A DNA stretch of 12,592 nucleotides from a bacterium (GCA_022616085.1 JAKEFN010000103.1:1-12592); one strand, 5' to 3'. Positions 1 to 6,522 are shown, counted from the stretch's first letter. Notes: generated by a model from the letters alone, not told the origin. A program made the numbers and translations.

Positions 1-98
1 AAGACTCAAAATATCAACAATATTCTTCGCTTTCCTCGCCGCATTTTCGCCTCGCACCATGAATTCTCGCTACGTCAATAGTTTTTTCACAAGCTCTA
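1..98. repeat. Half of a long palindromic repeat: core plus one arm
   Basis: Bases 1-32 are identical, in the same orientation, to 12561-12592. Bases 33-98 form an arm whose reverse complement aligns with 12494-12560: 21 of 25 outermost positions match, then an exact GAATTCATG block, a shared TGCG, and a shared GGAAAG. The outer edge GCTCTAG contains the livH stop codon (TAG, 98-96). The core holds a small dyad, AATAT-5 nt-ATATT. Joined at the core, the two ends would make an imperfect palindrome of about 165 bp. Either this is one element cut by circularising the contig, or it is two copies of a multi-copy element in the same orientation. A short minus-strand open frame begins at 60 (ATG) and runs off the left end. 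Confidence 0.85.
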
Positions 99-959
99 GC
101 TTATAAGCCCCCGCGGCCTCCACAATAAAAAGACAATAAGGAGCCCGAACGCTATCGCGTCCTTCCATTCCGCGGCAACGTAAAGAATCCCAAAATTCTC
201 CGCAAAGCCAAGAAGAAACGCGCCGACAAACGCGCCGCTGACGCTCCCAATTCCCCCTACAATCGCCGCGATAATCCCTTTCAAAAGAAGCAGAAGTCCC
301 ATAGTGGGTTCAAGTCCCGTGTCAAAACCGACCAAAATACCCGCAAGCCCCGCAATCGCGGACCCCGCAAAGAATACCTGCCCGGTAATCGCGTCCGTGT
401 CTATGCCGACCATTTTTGCAACTTCGGAATCATCAGAGATCGCGCGCACAGCCCTTCCCCATGATGTGGCTTTGAGCGTGAAATAAAGCGCCGCAAAAAC
501 AAGAATCGCAATCGCAATCATAAAAATATGCGTCTCCGTAATGATGCCCGATGTGCCAAAAAACGCGTATGTGTCCGGGGTTTTATTCGAGAGGGATCGG
601 AATACGCTTCCAAAAAGAATGGCCAAAACCGCCTGCATAACCGTAAAGACGCCGAGCGAAGCGACAAGAAGGACCATCTGTGAAGCCCTCCGCGCGCGAA
701 GAGGCATATATACTATTTTGTCGAGAGAAAAAGCGACAATTCCGGCGCACAAAATACCAAAAAGAATTGCAAGAAAAACACTCCCGTTCCAGAGATGAAG
801 AACCGCGTATGCTCCGTATCCTCCAACCGCCGCAATCGCGCCGTGCGCAAGGTTAAAAAATCGCGTAACGCCGTATATAAGGTTGAAACTCATTGCAATG
901 AGCGCATAGAGGGAACCGGCAACGATGCTATTGACGATAATTTGAGGGACTATATCCAT
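96..959 (-). CDS. livH: LivH-type branched-chain amino acid ABC transporter permease
   Basis: This is an integral membrane permease of 287 aa, the usual LivH length, with about eight hydrophobic segments. It would form the translocation channel for branched-chain or related amino acids together with LivM, the ATPases LivG/LivF and a binding protein. Visible family marks are the N-terminal FNLAHG motif (residues 35-40), the cytoplasmic coupling loop WGRAVRAISDD (167-177) followed by AKMVGID, and the C-terminal RPRGL. The ATG at 959 fits both the LivH N-terminus and a promoter whose -10 box lies 6 nt upstream; no Shine-Dalgarno is present. The binding protein gene lies directly upstream, but a terminator and a new promoter separate the two. 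livM, livG and livF would be expected downstream; the window ends there in a repeat, so whether they follow is unknown. Confidence 0.95.
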   Translation of the reverse strand: MDIVPQIIVNSIVAGSLYALIAMSFNLIYGVTRFFNLAHGAIAAVGGYGAYAVLHLWNGSVFLAILFGILCAGIVAFSLDKIVYMPLRARRASQMVLLVASLGVFTVMQAVLAILFGSVFRSLSNKTPDTYAFFGTSGIITETHIFMIAIAILVFAALYFTLKATSWGRAVRAISDDSEVAKMVGIDTDAITGQVFFAGSAIAGLAGILVGFDTGLEPTMGLLLLLKGIIAAIVGGIGSVSGAFVGAFLLGFAENFGILYVAAEWKDAIAFGLLIVFLLWRPRGLIS

Positions 960-965
960 CTATTC

Positions 966-994
966 ATTGTAGCGCGGCGAAGCGCGAGTCTCAA
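966..994 (-). promoter_or_regulatory. Promoter of livH
   Basis: On the minus strand, -35 TTGAGA (994-989) is 17 nt from -10 TACAAT (971-966). Each box matches five of six consensus bases. The -10 ends 6 nt before the livH ATG, so transcription should start at or beside the start codon (leaderless). Confidence 0.6.
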
Positions 995-995
995 C

Positions 996-1027
996 AAAAA
1001 ACCAAGGCGGGTGGCCCTGGTTTTTTT
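996..1027 (-). terminator. Intrinsic terminator between livK and livH
   Basis: AAAAAACCA (996-1004) pairs perfectly with TGGTTTTTT (1018-1026). Two further G-C pairs (1006/1016 and 1007/1015) lie inside, with a 7-nt loop. Read on the minus strand, the stem ends in a run of T and lies 20 nt after the livK stop. The sequence would also work on the plus strand, but no plus-strand gene leads into it. Confidence 0.75.
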
Positions 1028-1047
1028 GCATAACATATCGCGCTTTG

Positions 1048-2523
1048 TTATTCGCTTTCTTCTTCCTCCATCATTTCACCGCTATCCGTAATGTCTCCGC
1101 ATGCGATATAGGCGCTTATCTCGTCGGCCGACTTGTGGACGTTTATTGCAAGCGGAAGACCTTTCATGATGTCGTCTATACTTGCTTCGAGCATGGTCTC
1201 TGATACCTCGTTCTTAACGTCTGTCAAATGATATTTGACGTCTCCAAGTTCCGCGCAAGAACCCGTATGAATATGCGCGGGCTGGCTTATCTTTGCCGAA
1301 GCGCCTTCCAAAACAAGAGAAACATATGCTTTGCCGTCCCTCTCCGTTATGAGAGCGGTCCCGCTCACGCCGGAGCTGTTCAATTCCGAGAGAGCAACTT
1401 CGAGTTTCTTTCCTTCTTCCATCATCATGGCATCGCTCCCTTCTTCAACAAACATGCCTCCCGTAACCGTGTATACCACGTAATTGCCGGCGATGTCGCC
1501 GTTCCGATCAAATGCTATTTTCCCGCTCGCGCCATCGAAAGAAACATTCGCGAGCGCGGCGTTTATTTCTTCGCCTGTTTTTGCGCCGGTTTTTATCGCC
1601 TCCGCAATCACCATGAATGCGTCATATCCTTGCGCCGCAAACGGCTCCGGTTCCACGCCTCCATATTCTGCTTTGTATTTCTCGATAAAATCATCCGATC
1701 CCAACGTAACCGACGTGACGATCATTCCTTCAGCCGCATCTCCGGCATCTTTTATGATTTCATCGCTTTTGAGAGCTTCGGATCCGTATAGCGCCGCCTC
1801 GATGTCGAGCTCTTTGATTTGCTTAATCGCGGCAACTGCCGAGCTCGGCGAATTGCTGACAACATAAATCGCGTCTGGTTTGGCGGTTTTTATCTTTGCA
1901 AGCTGGGTGCGAAGATCTGTTGCCTGCCGCTCGAATGATTCGCTCGCGACAACCGTGCCGCCAAGCGTTTCGAAGTTTTCGCGAAGGACTTTTTCAAAAC
2001 CGACTCCATATTCTTCGTTTCCATAAAGTATTGCGAGTTTGCCCATGCCATTTTTATGCACAAGTTCCGCGCCGAATTGTCCCTGCAAGGCGTCGCTCGG
2101 GAACGTTCGCCAGATAAACTCTCCCGCATCAGTAATGGCGGGGCTTGACGATACCGGGCTTAAAAGAGGTATTTTGTTGCTCTCCGCGACGGGTGCCGCG
2201 GCAAGCGTCGCACCGGAGCATACTTCACCGAGAACAGCGGAGACTTTATCGGCCGTGATAAGCTTGTTTATCGCGTTTACCGCGTCCGTGCCCTCGCACT
2301 TTGAATCCTCCGTGATAAGTTCGATATTCTCAAGACCGGATTCTTTAAGCGCAAGATTTACTCCTCGCTGAATGCTTTCTCCATAGCTTGCGGCATCGCC
2401 GGTCAAAGGCGCCATAAAGCCGATTTTAATAACATCCCCTTTCCCGAATCCGCCGTCTTGAAGAAAAGTAAAGCCGAGCCAGACGACAAGAATCAGAACA
2501 ATCAATGTAATAACTGTTTTCAT
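1048..2523 (-). CDS. livK: LivK-like amino acid-binding protein with an extra C-terminal domain
   Basis: This is the extracytoplasmic substrate-binding subunit of the Liv ABC importer, 491 aa from the ATG at 2523. Residues 5-20 are a hydrophobic signal or anchor segment with no lipobox cysteine, so it is probably held by an uncleaved helix. Residues 31-361 form a type I periplasmic-binding fold (IGFMAPLTGDAASYG at 34-48). Cys76 and Cys102 sit where E. coli LivJ has its disulphide. Residues about 373-478 are an added beta-rich domain with QPAHIH (414-419), INVHKS (460-465) and ACGDI (474-478). It resembles the Cu/Zn SOD-like or CHRD class of small surface domains, but I cannot assign it firmly. 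An acidic tail ends the protein. Ordinary LivK proteins are about 370-400 aa. The ligand cannot be read from sequence; branched-chain amino acids are the default. Confidence 0.9.
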   Translation of the reverse strand: MKTVITLIVLILVVWLGFTFLQDGGFGKGDVIKIGFMAPLTGDAASYGESIQRGVNLALKESGLENIELITEDSKCEGTDAVNAINKLITADKVSAVLGEVCSGATLAAAPVAESNKIPLLSPVSSSPAITDAGEFIWRTFPSDALQGQFGAELVHKNGMGKLAILYGNEEYGVGFEKVLRENFETLGGTVVASESFERQATDLRTQLAKIKTAKPDAIYVVSNSPSSAVAAIKQIKELDIEAALYGSEALKSDEIIKDAGDAAEGMIVTSVTLGSDDFIEKYKAEYGGVEPEPFAAQGYDAFMVIAEAIKTGAKTGEEINAALANVSFDGASGKIAFDRNGDIAGNYVVYTVTGGMFVEEGSDAMMMEEGKKLEVALSELNSSGVSGTALITERDGKAYVSLVLEGASAKISQPAHIHTGSCAELGDVKYHLTDVKNEVSETMLEASIDDIMKGLPLAINVHKSADEISAYIACGDITDSGEMMEEEESE

Positions 2524-2533
2524 AATGTTTAAA

Positions 2534-2562
2534 ATTGTACAGAACGAAAAAATCTTCGTCCC
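2534..2562 (-). promoter_or_regulatory. Possible start-proximal promoter of livK
   Basis: TACAAT (2539-2534) matches five of six -10 bases and lies 10 nt before the livK ATG. The matching -35 (GGGACG, 2562-2557) is weak. It overlaps a 7-bp hairpin (2542-2548 with 2555-2561, 6-nt loop). It may be an alternative to the stronger promoter upstream. Confidence 0.3.
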
Positions 2563-2575
2563 ATAGAAGTAATAA

Positions 2576-2593
2576 TTAAGCAACTAATAACAA
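2576..2593 (-). CDS. Possible five-codon leader peptide (MLLVA) ahead of livK
   Basis: AAGGAG (2606-2601) is the best Shine-Dalgarno in this part of the window. It lies 7 nt before a TTG at 2593 that opens only five codons: Met(TTG)-Leu-Leu-Val-Ala, then TAA. The livK ATG lies about 50 nt further on and has no Shine-Dalgarno of its own. The Leu/Val content ahead of a branched-chain amino acid transporter recalls leader-peptide regulation, but the peptide is very short and the match may be chance. Confidence 0.3.
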   Translation of the reverse strand: MLLVA

Positions 2594-2600
2594 GGTTTTT

Positions 2601-2643
2601 CTCCTTTTGAAGTATTTTACCATACCGAGTCCGAAAAAAGCAA
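2601..2643 (-). promoter_or_regulatory. Upstream promoter and Shine-Dalgarno of the livK leader
   Basis: On the minus strand, -35 TTGCTT (2643-2638) is 18 nt from -10 TAAAAT (2619-2614, five of six matches). The predicted start, near 2607, falls right at the AAGGAG (2606-2601). The transcript would begin with the ribosome-binding site of the leader ORF. Confidence 0.45.
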
Positions 2644-2705
2644 AAATTACAACATATATTTATGCTATGTATATCCTTCCTTTCGCCCGCATAATGGAGA
2701 AGGGC

Positions 2706-3545
2706 TTAACCGCCGCCATACATAAGTTTTGCCACTTCCCCGGCTATGCGCCGCGCTCTGCCCTGTTCGATACCGAATGTATGCGCAAGGTCTGAATCGG
2801 AATACGGCGCGAGATCGCGCGCAAGCATCATATCGTATTCCGCCAATTTTTCGCGAACATACCCATTGACTGACGGGAGCACGGTAATGGGAAACAAAGC
2901 GTTTCTTACCACGATATTCTGGAGGCTGTCGCGCCCCGGATAATCCCATCCTGTAAGCCGGAGATTGCGGCATTTCGCATATTTCACCGCTGTCGCGGTA
3001 AATTTCGTGTTGGTAAAAAGCCAGACTCCGCTTATATGCTGATGCTGCGTTTTTCCATGCGCGGTCGCCCGTTCGATATCTCCCCGCCGCGCATCCGCAT
3101 ACATGACCGTATCAATATGCGTTTTGATCCATACCTTGTTTCTATATTTCGCCTCAATAAGAAAATAAGAGGCGTTGTCCCACGCGGTTACGTCAATTTC
3201 GTGGGAAACGCACCCTCCTTTCACTATTTGATTCCGCTTGGTTTTATATCCCTCCGACTGAAGCGCGATTTCAATAAATTTTTCAAACAAAAACCCCGCC
3301 GGCCCGAGCTCTCCGAGCGCGTGTTTGAGGCTGTAGCGCGCCGCGATCGGAACGTTTCTTTGCGCGAGATATTTCGATGCTTTGCGAAAAACATCATGGG
3401 TAGTCATGCCGGGGGCAAGGTTCTTTTCGACAAGGGCGCAGACTTCATCGACAACGCCCTCCGGCGCGCCCGCGGCCCGGATGGAACGACAAAACTTGTC
3501 TTTGTTGTATTTTTCCGTCTCTCCTGAAGCTTTAACGATATCCAT
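2706..3545 (-). CDS. ATP-cone plus Mrr-type (PD-(D/E)xK) nuclease-like protein
   Basis: The protein is 279 aa, starting at the ATG at 3545. Residues 1-90 look like an ATP-cone, the nucleotide-sensing domain known from ribonucleotide reductases and NrdR (VKASGETEKYNKDKF at 4-18). Residues about 82-195 look like an Mrr_cat/PD-(D/E)xK nuclease: FEKFIEIAL (87-95), then EID (116-118) and EAK (131-133), so the acidic and ExK catalytic residues are intact. The remaining 80 residues are helical, with a possible helix-hairpin-helix near 250-275. No partner methyltransferase or specificity subunit lies nearby, so it is not part of a classical restriction-modification pair here. A type IV-like nuclease or a nucleotide-gated DNA repair or defence enzyme are both possible; the exact substrate is unknown. 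Confidence 0.85.
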   Translation of the reverse strand: MDIVKASGETEKYNKDKFCRSIRAAGAPEGVVDEVCALVEKNLAPGMTTHDVFRKASKYLAQRNVPIAARYSLKHALGELGPAGFLFEKFIEIALQSEGYKTKRNQIVKGGCVSHEIDVTAWDNASYFLIEAKYRNKVWIKTHIDTVMYADARRGDIERATAHGKTQHQHISGVWLFTNTKFTATAVKYAKCRNLRLTGWDYPGRDSLQNIVVRNALFPITVLPSVNGYVREKLAEYDMMLARDLAPYSDSDLAHTFGIEQGRARRIAGEVAKLMYGGG

Positions 3546-3568
3546 AGTTTAAAATAAATGATCCACTA

Positions 3569-3604
3569 CATATATAGACATCACACTATGAAATGAGACT
3601 CATT
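3569..3604 (-). promoter_or_regulatory. Palindrome and possible promoter upstream of the ATP-cone/Mrr gene
   Basis: AATGAG-A-CTCATT (3592-3604) is a perfect 13-nt palindrome. A weak promoter can be drawn on the minus strand with GTCTCA as -35, overlapping the palindrome, then 17 nt, then TATATA near 3574-3569. The position suits an operator for the gene starting at 3545. Confidence 0.3.
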
Positions 3605-3622
3605 CTGTGCCTTCTTCTACTG

Positions 3623-3708
3623 TGGTGCGCCGGGCAGGATTCGAACCTGCGTAGGCATAAGCCGCTTGATTTACAGTCAAGTGCGATTGACCACTCCGCC
3701 ACCGACGC
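3623..3708 (-). tRNA. tRNA-Tyr (anticodon GTA)
   Basis: A class II tRNA can be folded on the minus strand. The acceptor stem is GCGTCGG with CCGGCGC (one G-T pair), followed by discriminator A and an encoded CCA (3625-3623). The anticodon stem CTTGA/TCAAG closes the loop CTGTAAA, giving anticodon GTA. There is a long variable arm, and the T arm GCAGG-TTCGAAT-CCTGC is perfect. It lies 24 nt after tRNA-Trp and is probably cotranscribed with it. Confidence 0.97.
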
Positions 3709-3732
3709 ATTTTTTATGTGCTAACCATGCTG

Positions 3733-3804
3733 CGGGTCCAGCAGGAATCGAACCTGCAGTCCGGGTTTTGGAGACCCGTGGTTTACCAATTAACCGATGG
3801 ACCC
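3733..3804 (-). tRNA. tRNA-Trp (anticodon CCA)
   Basis: The acceptor stem GGGTCCA/TGGACCC is perfect, the D stem is GGTT/AACC, and the anticodon stem CGGGT/ACCCG closes the loop CTCCAAA, giving anticodon CCA. The T arm is GCAGG-TTCGATT-CCTGC and the discriminator is G. The terminal CCA is not encoded (CAG follows), unlike the neighbouring tRNA-Tyr, so a CCA-adding enzyme would be needed. Confidence 0.97.
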
Positions 3805-3813
3805 CTCCCTTAT

Positions 3814-3843
3814 GCTATATGATACCACGAATTACGATATCAA
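3814..3843 (-). promoter_or_regulatory. Promoter of the tRNA-Trp/tRNA-Tyr unit
   Basis: On the minus strand, -35 TTGATA (3843-3838, five of six matches) is 18 nt from TATAGC (3819-3814). The -10 ends 9 nt before the tRNA-Trp 5' end. It is divergent from, and adjacent to, the tsaD promoter. Confidence 0.45.
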
Positions 3844-3850
3844 TAATCCA

Positions 3851-3879
3851 TTGCCCTGTAAAGGATTTTGGCATAGCAT
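3851..3879 (+). promoter_or_regulatory. Promoter of tsaD
   Basis: TTGCCC (3851-3856) and TAGCAT (3874-3879) are 17 nt apart, each with four of six consensus bases. The -10 ends 6 nt before the tsaD ATG, the same geometry as livH, which implies a leaderless mRNA. Confidence 0.4.
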
Positions 3880-3885
3880 GAACAT

Positions 3886-5121
3886 ATGAAAATACTCGCC
3901 ATCGAGACAAGCTGCGACGATACGGCAATAAGCATTATTGAGGGGGACGAGCAAGCGCCTTTTTCCAATAAAATCCGCGCACTCTCAAACATCATTCATT
4001 CTCAAATCGAAGTCCATGCGCCATACGGAGGAGTATTTCCATCCCTTGCAAAACGAGAACATGGGAAAAACCTTGTGCCGGTGTTGCATAAAGCCCTGAA
4101 AGAAGCCTCTCTGCTTCGAGAAACCGCCACAAAAAACAAAGATGCTGAATTCGAGATTCGTATAAAAAATATCCTGGAAAGAGAGCCGGAACTCTCAACG
4201 GCTTTCATGGAATGTATCCCTTCTATCGAAATACCGGCGATCGATGCCATAGCCGTTACATACGGACCGGGACTTCCTCCTGCGCTCTGGACAGGCGTCA
4301 ATTTCGCCAAAGCGCTTGCGTCCGCGTGGAAAAAACCGATTATCCCAATGAATCATCTTGAGGGTCATATCATCGCCGCTTTGATGAAAAAAGGGAGTGA
4401 CAGCTCATATTTTGTCGAAAAACCGCACTTTCCCGCGCTTGCGCTTCTCATAAGCGGCGGGCATACCGAACTCATTCTCATATCCGACTTTCTCAAATAT
4501 AAAATTGTCGGAAGAACGCGCGACGACGCCGTTGGAGAAGCGTTTGATAAAGTTGCGCGCATGCTCGGCCTCCCCTATCCTGGGGGACCCCCGATTTCGC
4601 ATCTTGCCGGAATTTTTCGTTCAAAGAAAAATCCCGCGGAATCATCCATCGCCTTTACGCCTCCCATGCTCCACTCGGGCGATTTTGACTTCTCGTTTTC
4701 CGGCATCAAAACAGCAGTTTTAAGCCATATAAAAAAAACAGGCGATCTTACGGACGAAAAAAAAGAAGAAATCGCGTGCGCGTTTGAAAATGCAGTAACA
4801 GAGGTTCTTGTAAAAAAAACAATCGATGCGGCGTCCTGTTACGGAGTGCGCGCAATACTTGTCGGAGGCGGCGTCTCGGCCAACCGAAACATCAAAAACG
4901 CGCTTGAGAGAAAGATCGAGAGCATGCCCGGTATCGATCTCTTCTTCCCCTCTTCTCATCTCTCTTTGGATAATGCGCTTATGATAGCGGCTGCGGCGCT
5001 TCTTCGCGTCTCCGAAAATCCTTATATTTTGAAGCGGAAAATGGATTACAGCGGCCTTGAAGCGGACGGCAACGCGGGAATCCACGACGCGGGGCGGTTC
5101 GAAATTTCATCAATCGCGTAA
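3886..5121 (+). CDS. tsaD: tRNA N6-adenosine threonylcarbamoyltransferase TsaD
   Basis: TsaD (Kae1/Gcp family) transfers the threonylcarbamoyl group from TsaC-made threonylcarbamoyl-AMP to A37 of tRNAs that read ANN codons, working with TsaB and TsaE. All family motifs are visible: ETSCDDT (7-13), YGGVFPSLAKREH (47-59), GPGLPPALWTG (128-138), metal-binding NHLEGH (H157, H161), SGGHTELI (190-197), DDAVGEAFDKVARMLGLPYPGG (213-234), FSFSGIKTAV (269-278), GGGVSANR (327-334) and metal ligand D362. At 411 aa it is longer than the usual 335-345 aa, mainly because of an insertion at about residues 72-112. The typical end (ADGN, 393-396) is followed by about 14 extra residues that overlap the convergent gene at 5046. 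No Shine-Dalgarno lies at the usual distance; AAAGGA is about 20 nt upstream. Confidence 0.97.
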   Translation: MKILAIETSCDDTAISIIEGDEQAPFSNKIRALSNIIHSQIEVHAPYGGVFPSLAKREHGKNLVPVLHKALKEASLLRETATKNKDAEFEIRIKNILEREPELSTAFMECIPSIEIPAIDAIAVTYGPGLPPALWTGVNFAKALASAWKKPIIPMNHLEGHIIAALMKKGSDSSYFVEKPHFPALALLISGGHTELILISDFLKYKIVGRTRDDAVGEAFDKVARMLGLPYPGGPPISHLAGIFRSKKNPAESSIAFTPPMLHSGDFDFSFSGIKTAVLSHIKKTGDLTDEKKEEIACAFENAVTEVLVKKTIDAASCYGVRAILVGGGVSANRNIKNALERKIESMPGIDLFFPSSHLSLDNALMIAAAALLRVSENPYILKRKMDYSGLEADGNAGIHDAGRFEISSIA

Positions 5122-5768
5122 GCCATGCTCTCATCGAAAACCTCGCACAAAGAAATGCCTTTAGGGTATAGAGAAAAAAATTCTTCGTCCAAGACTTTTT
5201 TTTCCGGTCTCGCTAGACTGCCCCTGTATTCCGGAAGACTGGAGTGCGGATATTCCGCGAGAAATGTATGGGCCCGAACAACATCCTGTATGCCGGTCCT
5301 CTTAAAGTCCGGCTCTATAAGAGCAAGCGGGCTTGTATGAATATCCGCATATGCCCGCCATAACCCTTCATATGGGATTTTGCGTGCCCGAAAAAATCTT
5401 TCAAAAGGATCCGCGCACTCGGACTGCTTGTATTTTTTATTAAAATAAAACGAGTATTCCGTCCTTATGTTTGAAAGAAACGAGCTTATCCCTCCGGCGA
5501 TATCTTCGCTCTTGCGAATAATCAAATGAAAACTTTCCGGAAGAAGAACATATGCTCCTATGCGCGCAAGGGGGGTCCCTCTTTTAGATTCAAAAATTTC
5601 GCTATTCTTGAGGATGGCGGGTGTTGAAAGAGGAAACCTTGCATTGCACGCATAAAGCAGGCGCACAAAATAGCAAAAATCCTCTTTTTTGCTGAAAATA
5701 GTCCGTTTCCCAACGCCCTCGCCGGAAATATAATAATAACTGCCTTGAGAAAAACGCGGTCTTTGCAT
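5046..5768 (-). CDS. RAYT/IS200-like (Y1) transposase-related protein, HUH motif degraded
   Basis: The protein is 240 aa from the ATG at 5768; a TTG at 5804 in the same frame has no support. It follows the plan of REP-associated tyrosine transposases, single-strand endonucleases that act on hairpin repeats: GVGKRTIFSKKEDFCYFVRLL (18-38), then AYVLLPESFHLII (72-84), GGISSFLSNIRTEYSFYFNKKY (92-113) and EYPHSSLPEYRG (172-183). In active members the metal-binding HUH motif reads NHxH; here it is E78-S79-F80-H81, so the first histidine is lost. The early NRG and later FQGRFKA signatures are also missing. Candidate nucleophile tyrosines (Y105, Y108) remain. The frame is open throughout, so it is diverged rather than freshly broken. 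Its last 25 codons overlap the 3' end of tsaD on the other strand. It is probably inactive as a transposase, perhaps retained for nucleic-acid binding. Confidence 0.75.
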   Translation of the reverse strand: MQRPRFSQGSYYYISGEGVGKRTIFSKKEDFCYFVRLLYACNARFPLSTPAILKNSEIFESKRGTPLARIGAYVLLPESFHLIIRKSEDIAGGISSFLSNIRTEYSFYFNKKYKQSECADPFERFFRARKIPYEGLWRAYADIHTSPLALIEPDFKRTGIQDVVRAHTFLAEYPHSSLPEYRGSLARPEKKVLDEEFFSLYPKGISLCEVFDESMAYAIDEISNRPASWIPALPSASRPL

Positions 5769-5818
5769 CGAAAAAAGCCTACCACAAAAAAGCCTGCTTT
5801 GCAAAGAGTTTTCAAGCG

Positions 5819-6469
5819 CTAAAGCTCTTCAAGCTGAACGCGAAAATGTTCGGCGTCCGCTTCGGTCGAAGCGTTCGCTATGGCGTCCTCGAGAATTTTT
5901 CGCTCTTTCACGGGATCACGGAGCCCTTCCCGGAAAAAATCAGCCGCCTGTTGATAAAGATAGAGATCTTTAGGGGATATTTCTATGGCTTTGAGAAGAT
6001 ATTTTTCGGCTTTTTCGTTGTCATGGATATAATAACCGTAAAGCACGCCTAGATTCCCAAACGAAACAGATTGCGCCGGACCAATAAAGCCCGCGTAGAG
6101 CCACGCTTCTTCAGCCCCTTTGTAATCTCCTATTTCTTTGTAGTGGAGACCCAAATTTATCCAGCCATCAAGATAACGATTATTTTTTTTAAGTTCATCC
6201 TGAAGAGAGCGGATATTTTCTTCCATCTTTATACGGTAATCATCCGGCGTATTCTCTGCAAAAAAAACCTCTCGATCGAGATCGGGAAACGCTATCTCTG
6301 TGCCGTCCTCAAGTATGGGAACAACCTCAACCGAACCGCCGCTATCTTCAAAATCAGATATATCGGTTATCTCAAGAGGTTCATCTTTTTCCTCTTGAAA
6401 AAGAAAAAAGCCCCGGCCAAAAATAATTATAATCAAACCGCCCAAAATATACAAAAACTTTTTATTCAT
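5819..6469 (-). CDS. Membrane-anchored TPR protein
   Basis: A protein of 216 aa from the ATG at 6469. Residues 5-24 form one N-terminal transmembrane helix, followed by an acidic linker (26-75) and about three tetratricopeptide repeats: WINLGLHYKEIGDYKGAEEAW (103-123), FGNLGVLYGYYIHDNEKAEKYL (137-158, followed by KAIEISPKD) and YQQAADFFREGLRDP (172-186). TPRs bind other proteins, so this is probably a scaffold with its repeats on the outer face of the membrane; no specific partner can be named. It has its own promoter after the terminator of the surface protein gene, and lies 50 nt upstream of the RAYT-like gene on the same strand, which may be cotranscribed with it. Confidence 0.85.
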   Translation of the reverse strand: MNKKFLYILGGLIIIIFGRGFFLFQEEKDEPLEITDISDFEDSGGSVEVVPILEDGTEIAFPDLDREVFFAENTPDDYRIKMEENIRSLQDELKKNNRYLDGWINLGLHYKEIGDYKGAEEAWLYAGFIGPAQSVSFGNLGVLYGYYIHDNEKAEKYLLKAIEISPKDLYLYQQAADFFREGLRDPVKERKILEDAIANASTEADAEHFRVQLEEL

Positions 6470-6476
6470 AAATCAC

Positions 6477-6504
6477 ATTCTATAAAATCTCCCTAAAAAA
6501 GCAA
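6477..6504 (-). promoter_or_regulatory. Promoter of the TPR gene
   Basis: On the minus strand, TTGCTT (6504-6499) is 16 nt from TAGAAT (6482-6477, five of six matches). The -10 ends 7 nt before the ATG at 6469, another leaderless arrangement. It lies between the terminator at 6523-6560 and the gene. Confidence 0.5.
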
Positions 6505-6522
6505 GGACGATTAACAAAACAC

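Noticed and set aside
1..60. Minus-strand ORF starting at 60 and running off the left end, with a plus-strand counterpart from about 12529
   Set aside because: If the ends are joined it is only 33 codons and lies within the palindrome, so the open frames are more easily explained by the repeat structure than by a protein.
1228..1867. Long plus-strand frames opposite livK, and similar shadows over tsaD, the surface gene and the HTH gene
   Set aside because: The minus-strand (or, for tsaD, plus-strand) frames have clear family motifs; the overlapping frames have none.
3666..3881. Plus-strand frame of 71 codons opposite the tRNAs
   Set aside because: It is the antisense of tRNA-Tyr and tRNA-Trp; its peptide is the familiar artefact of translating tRNA genes.
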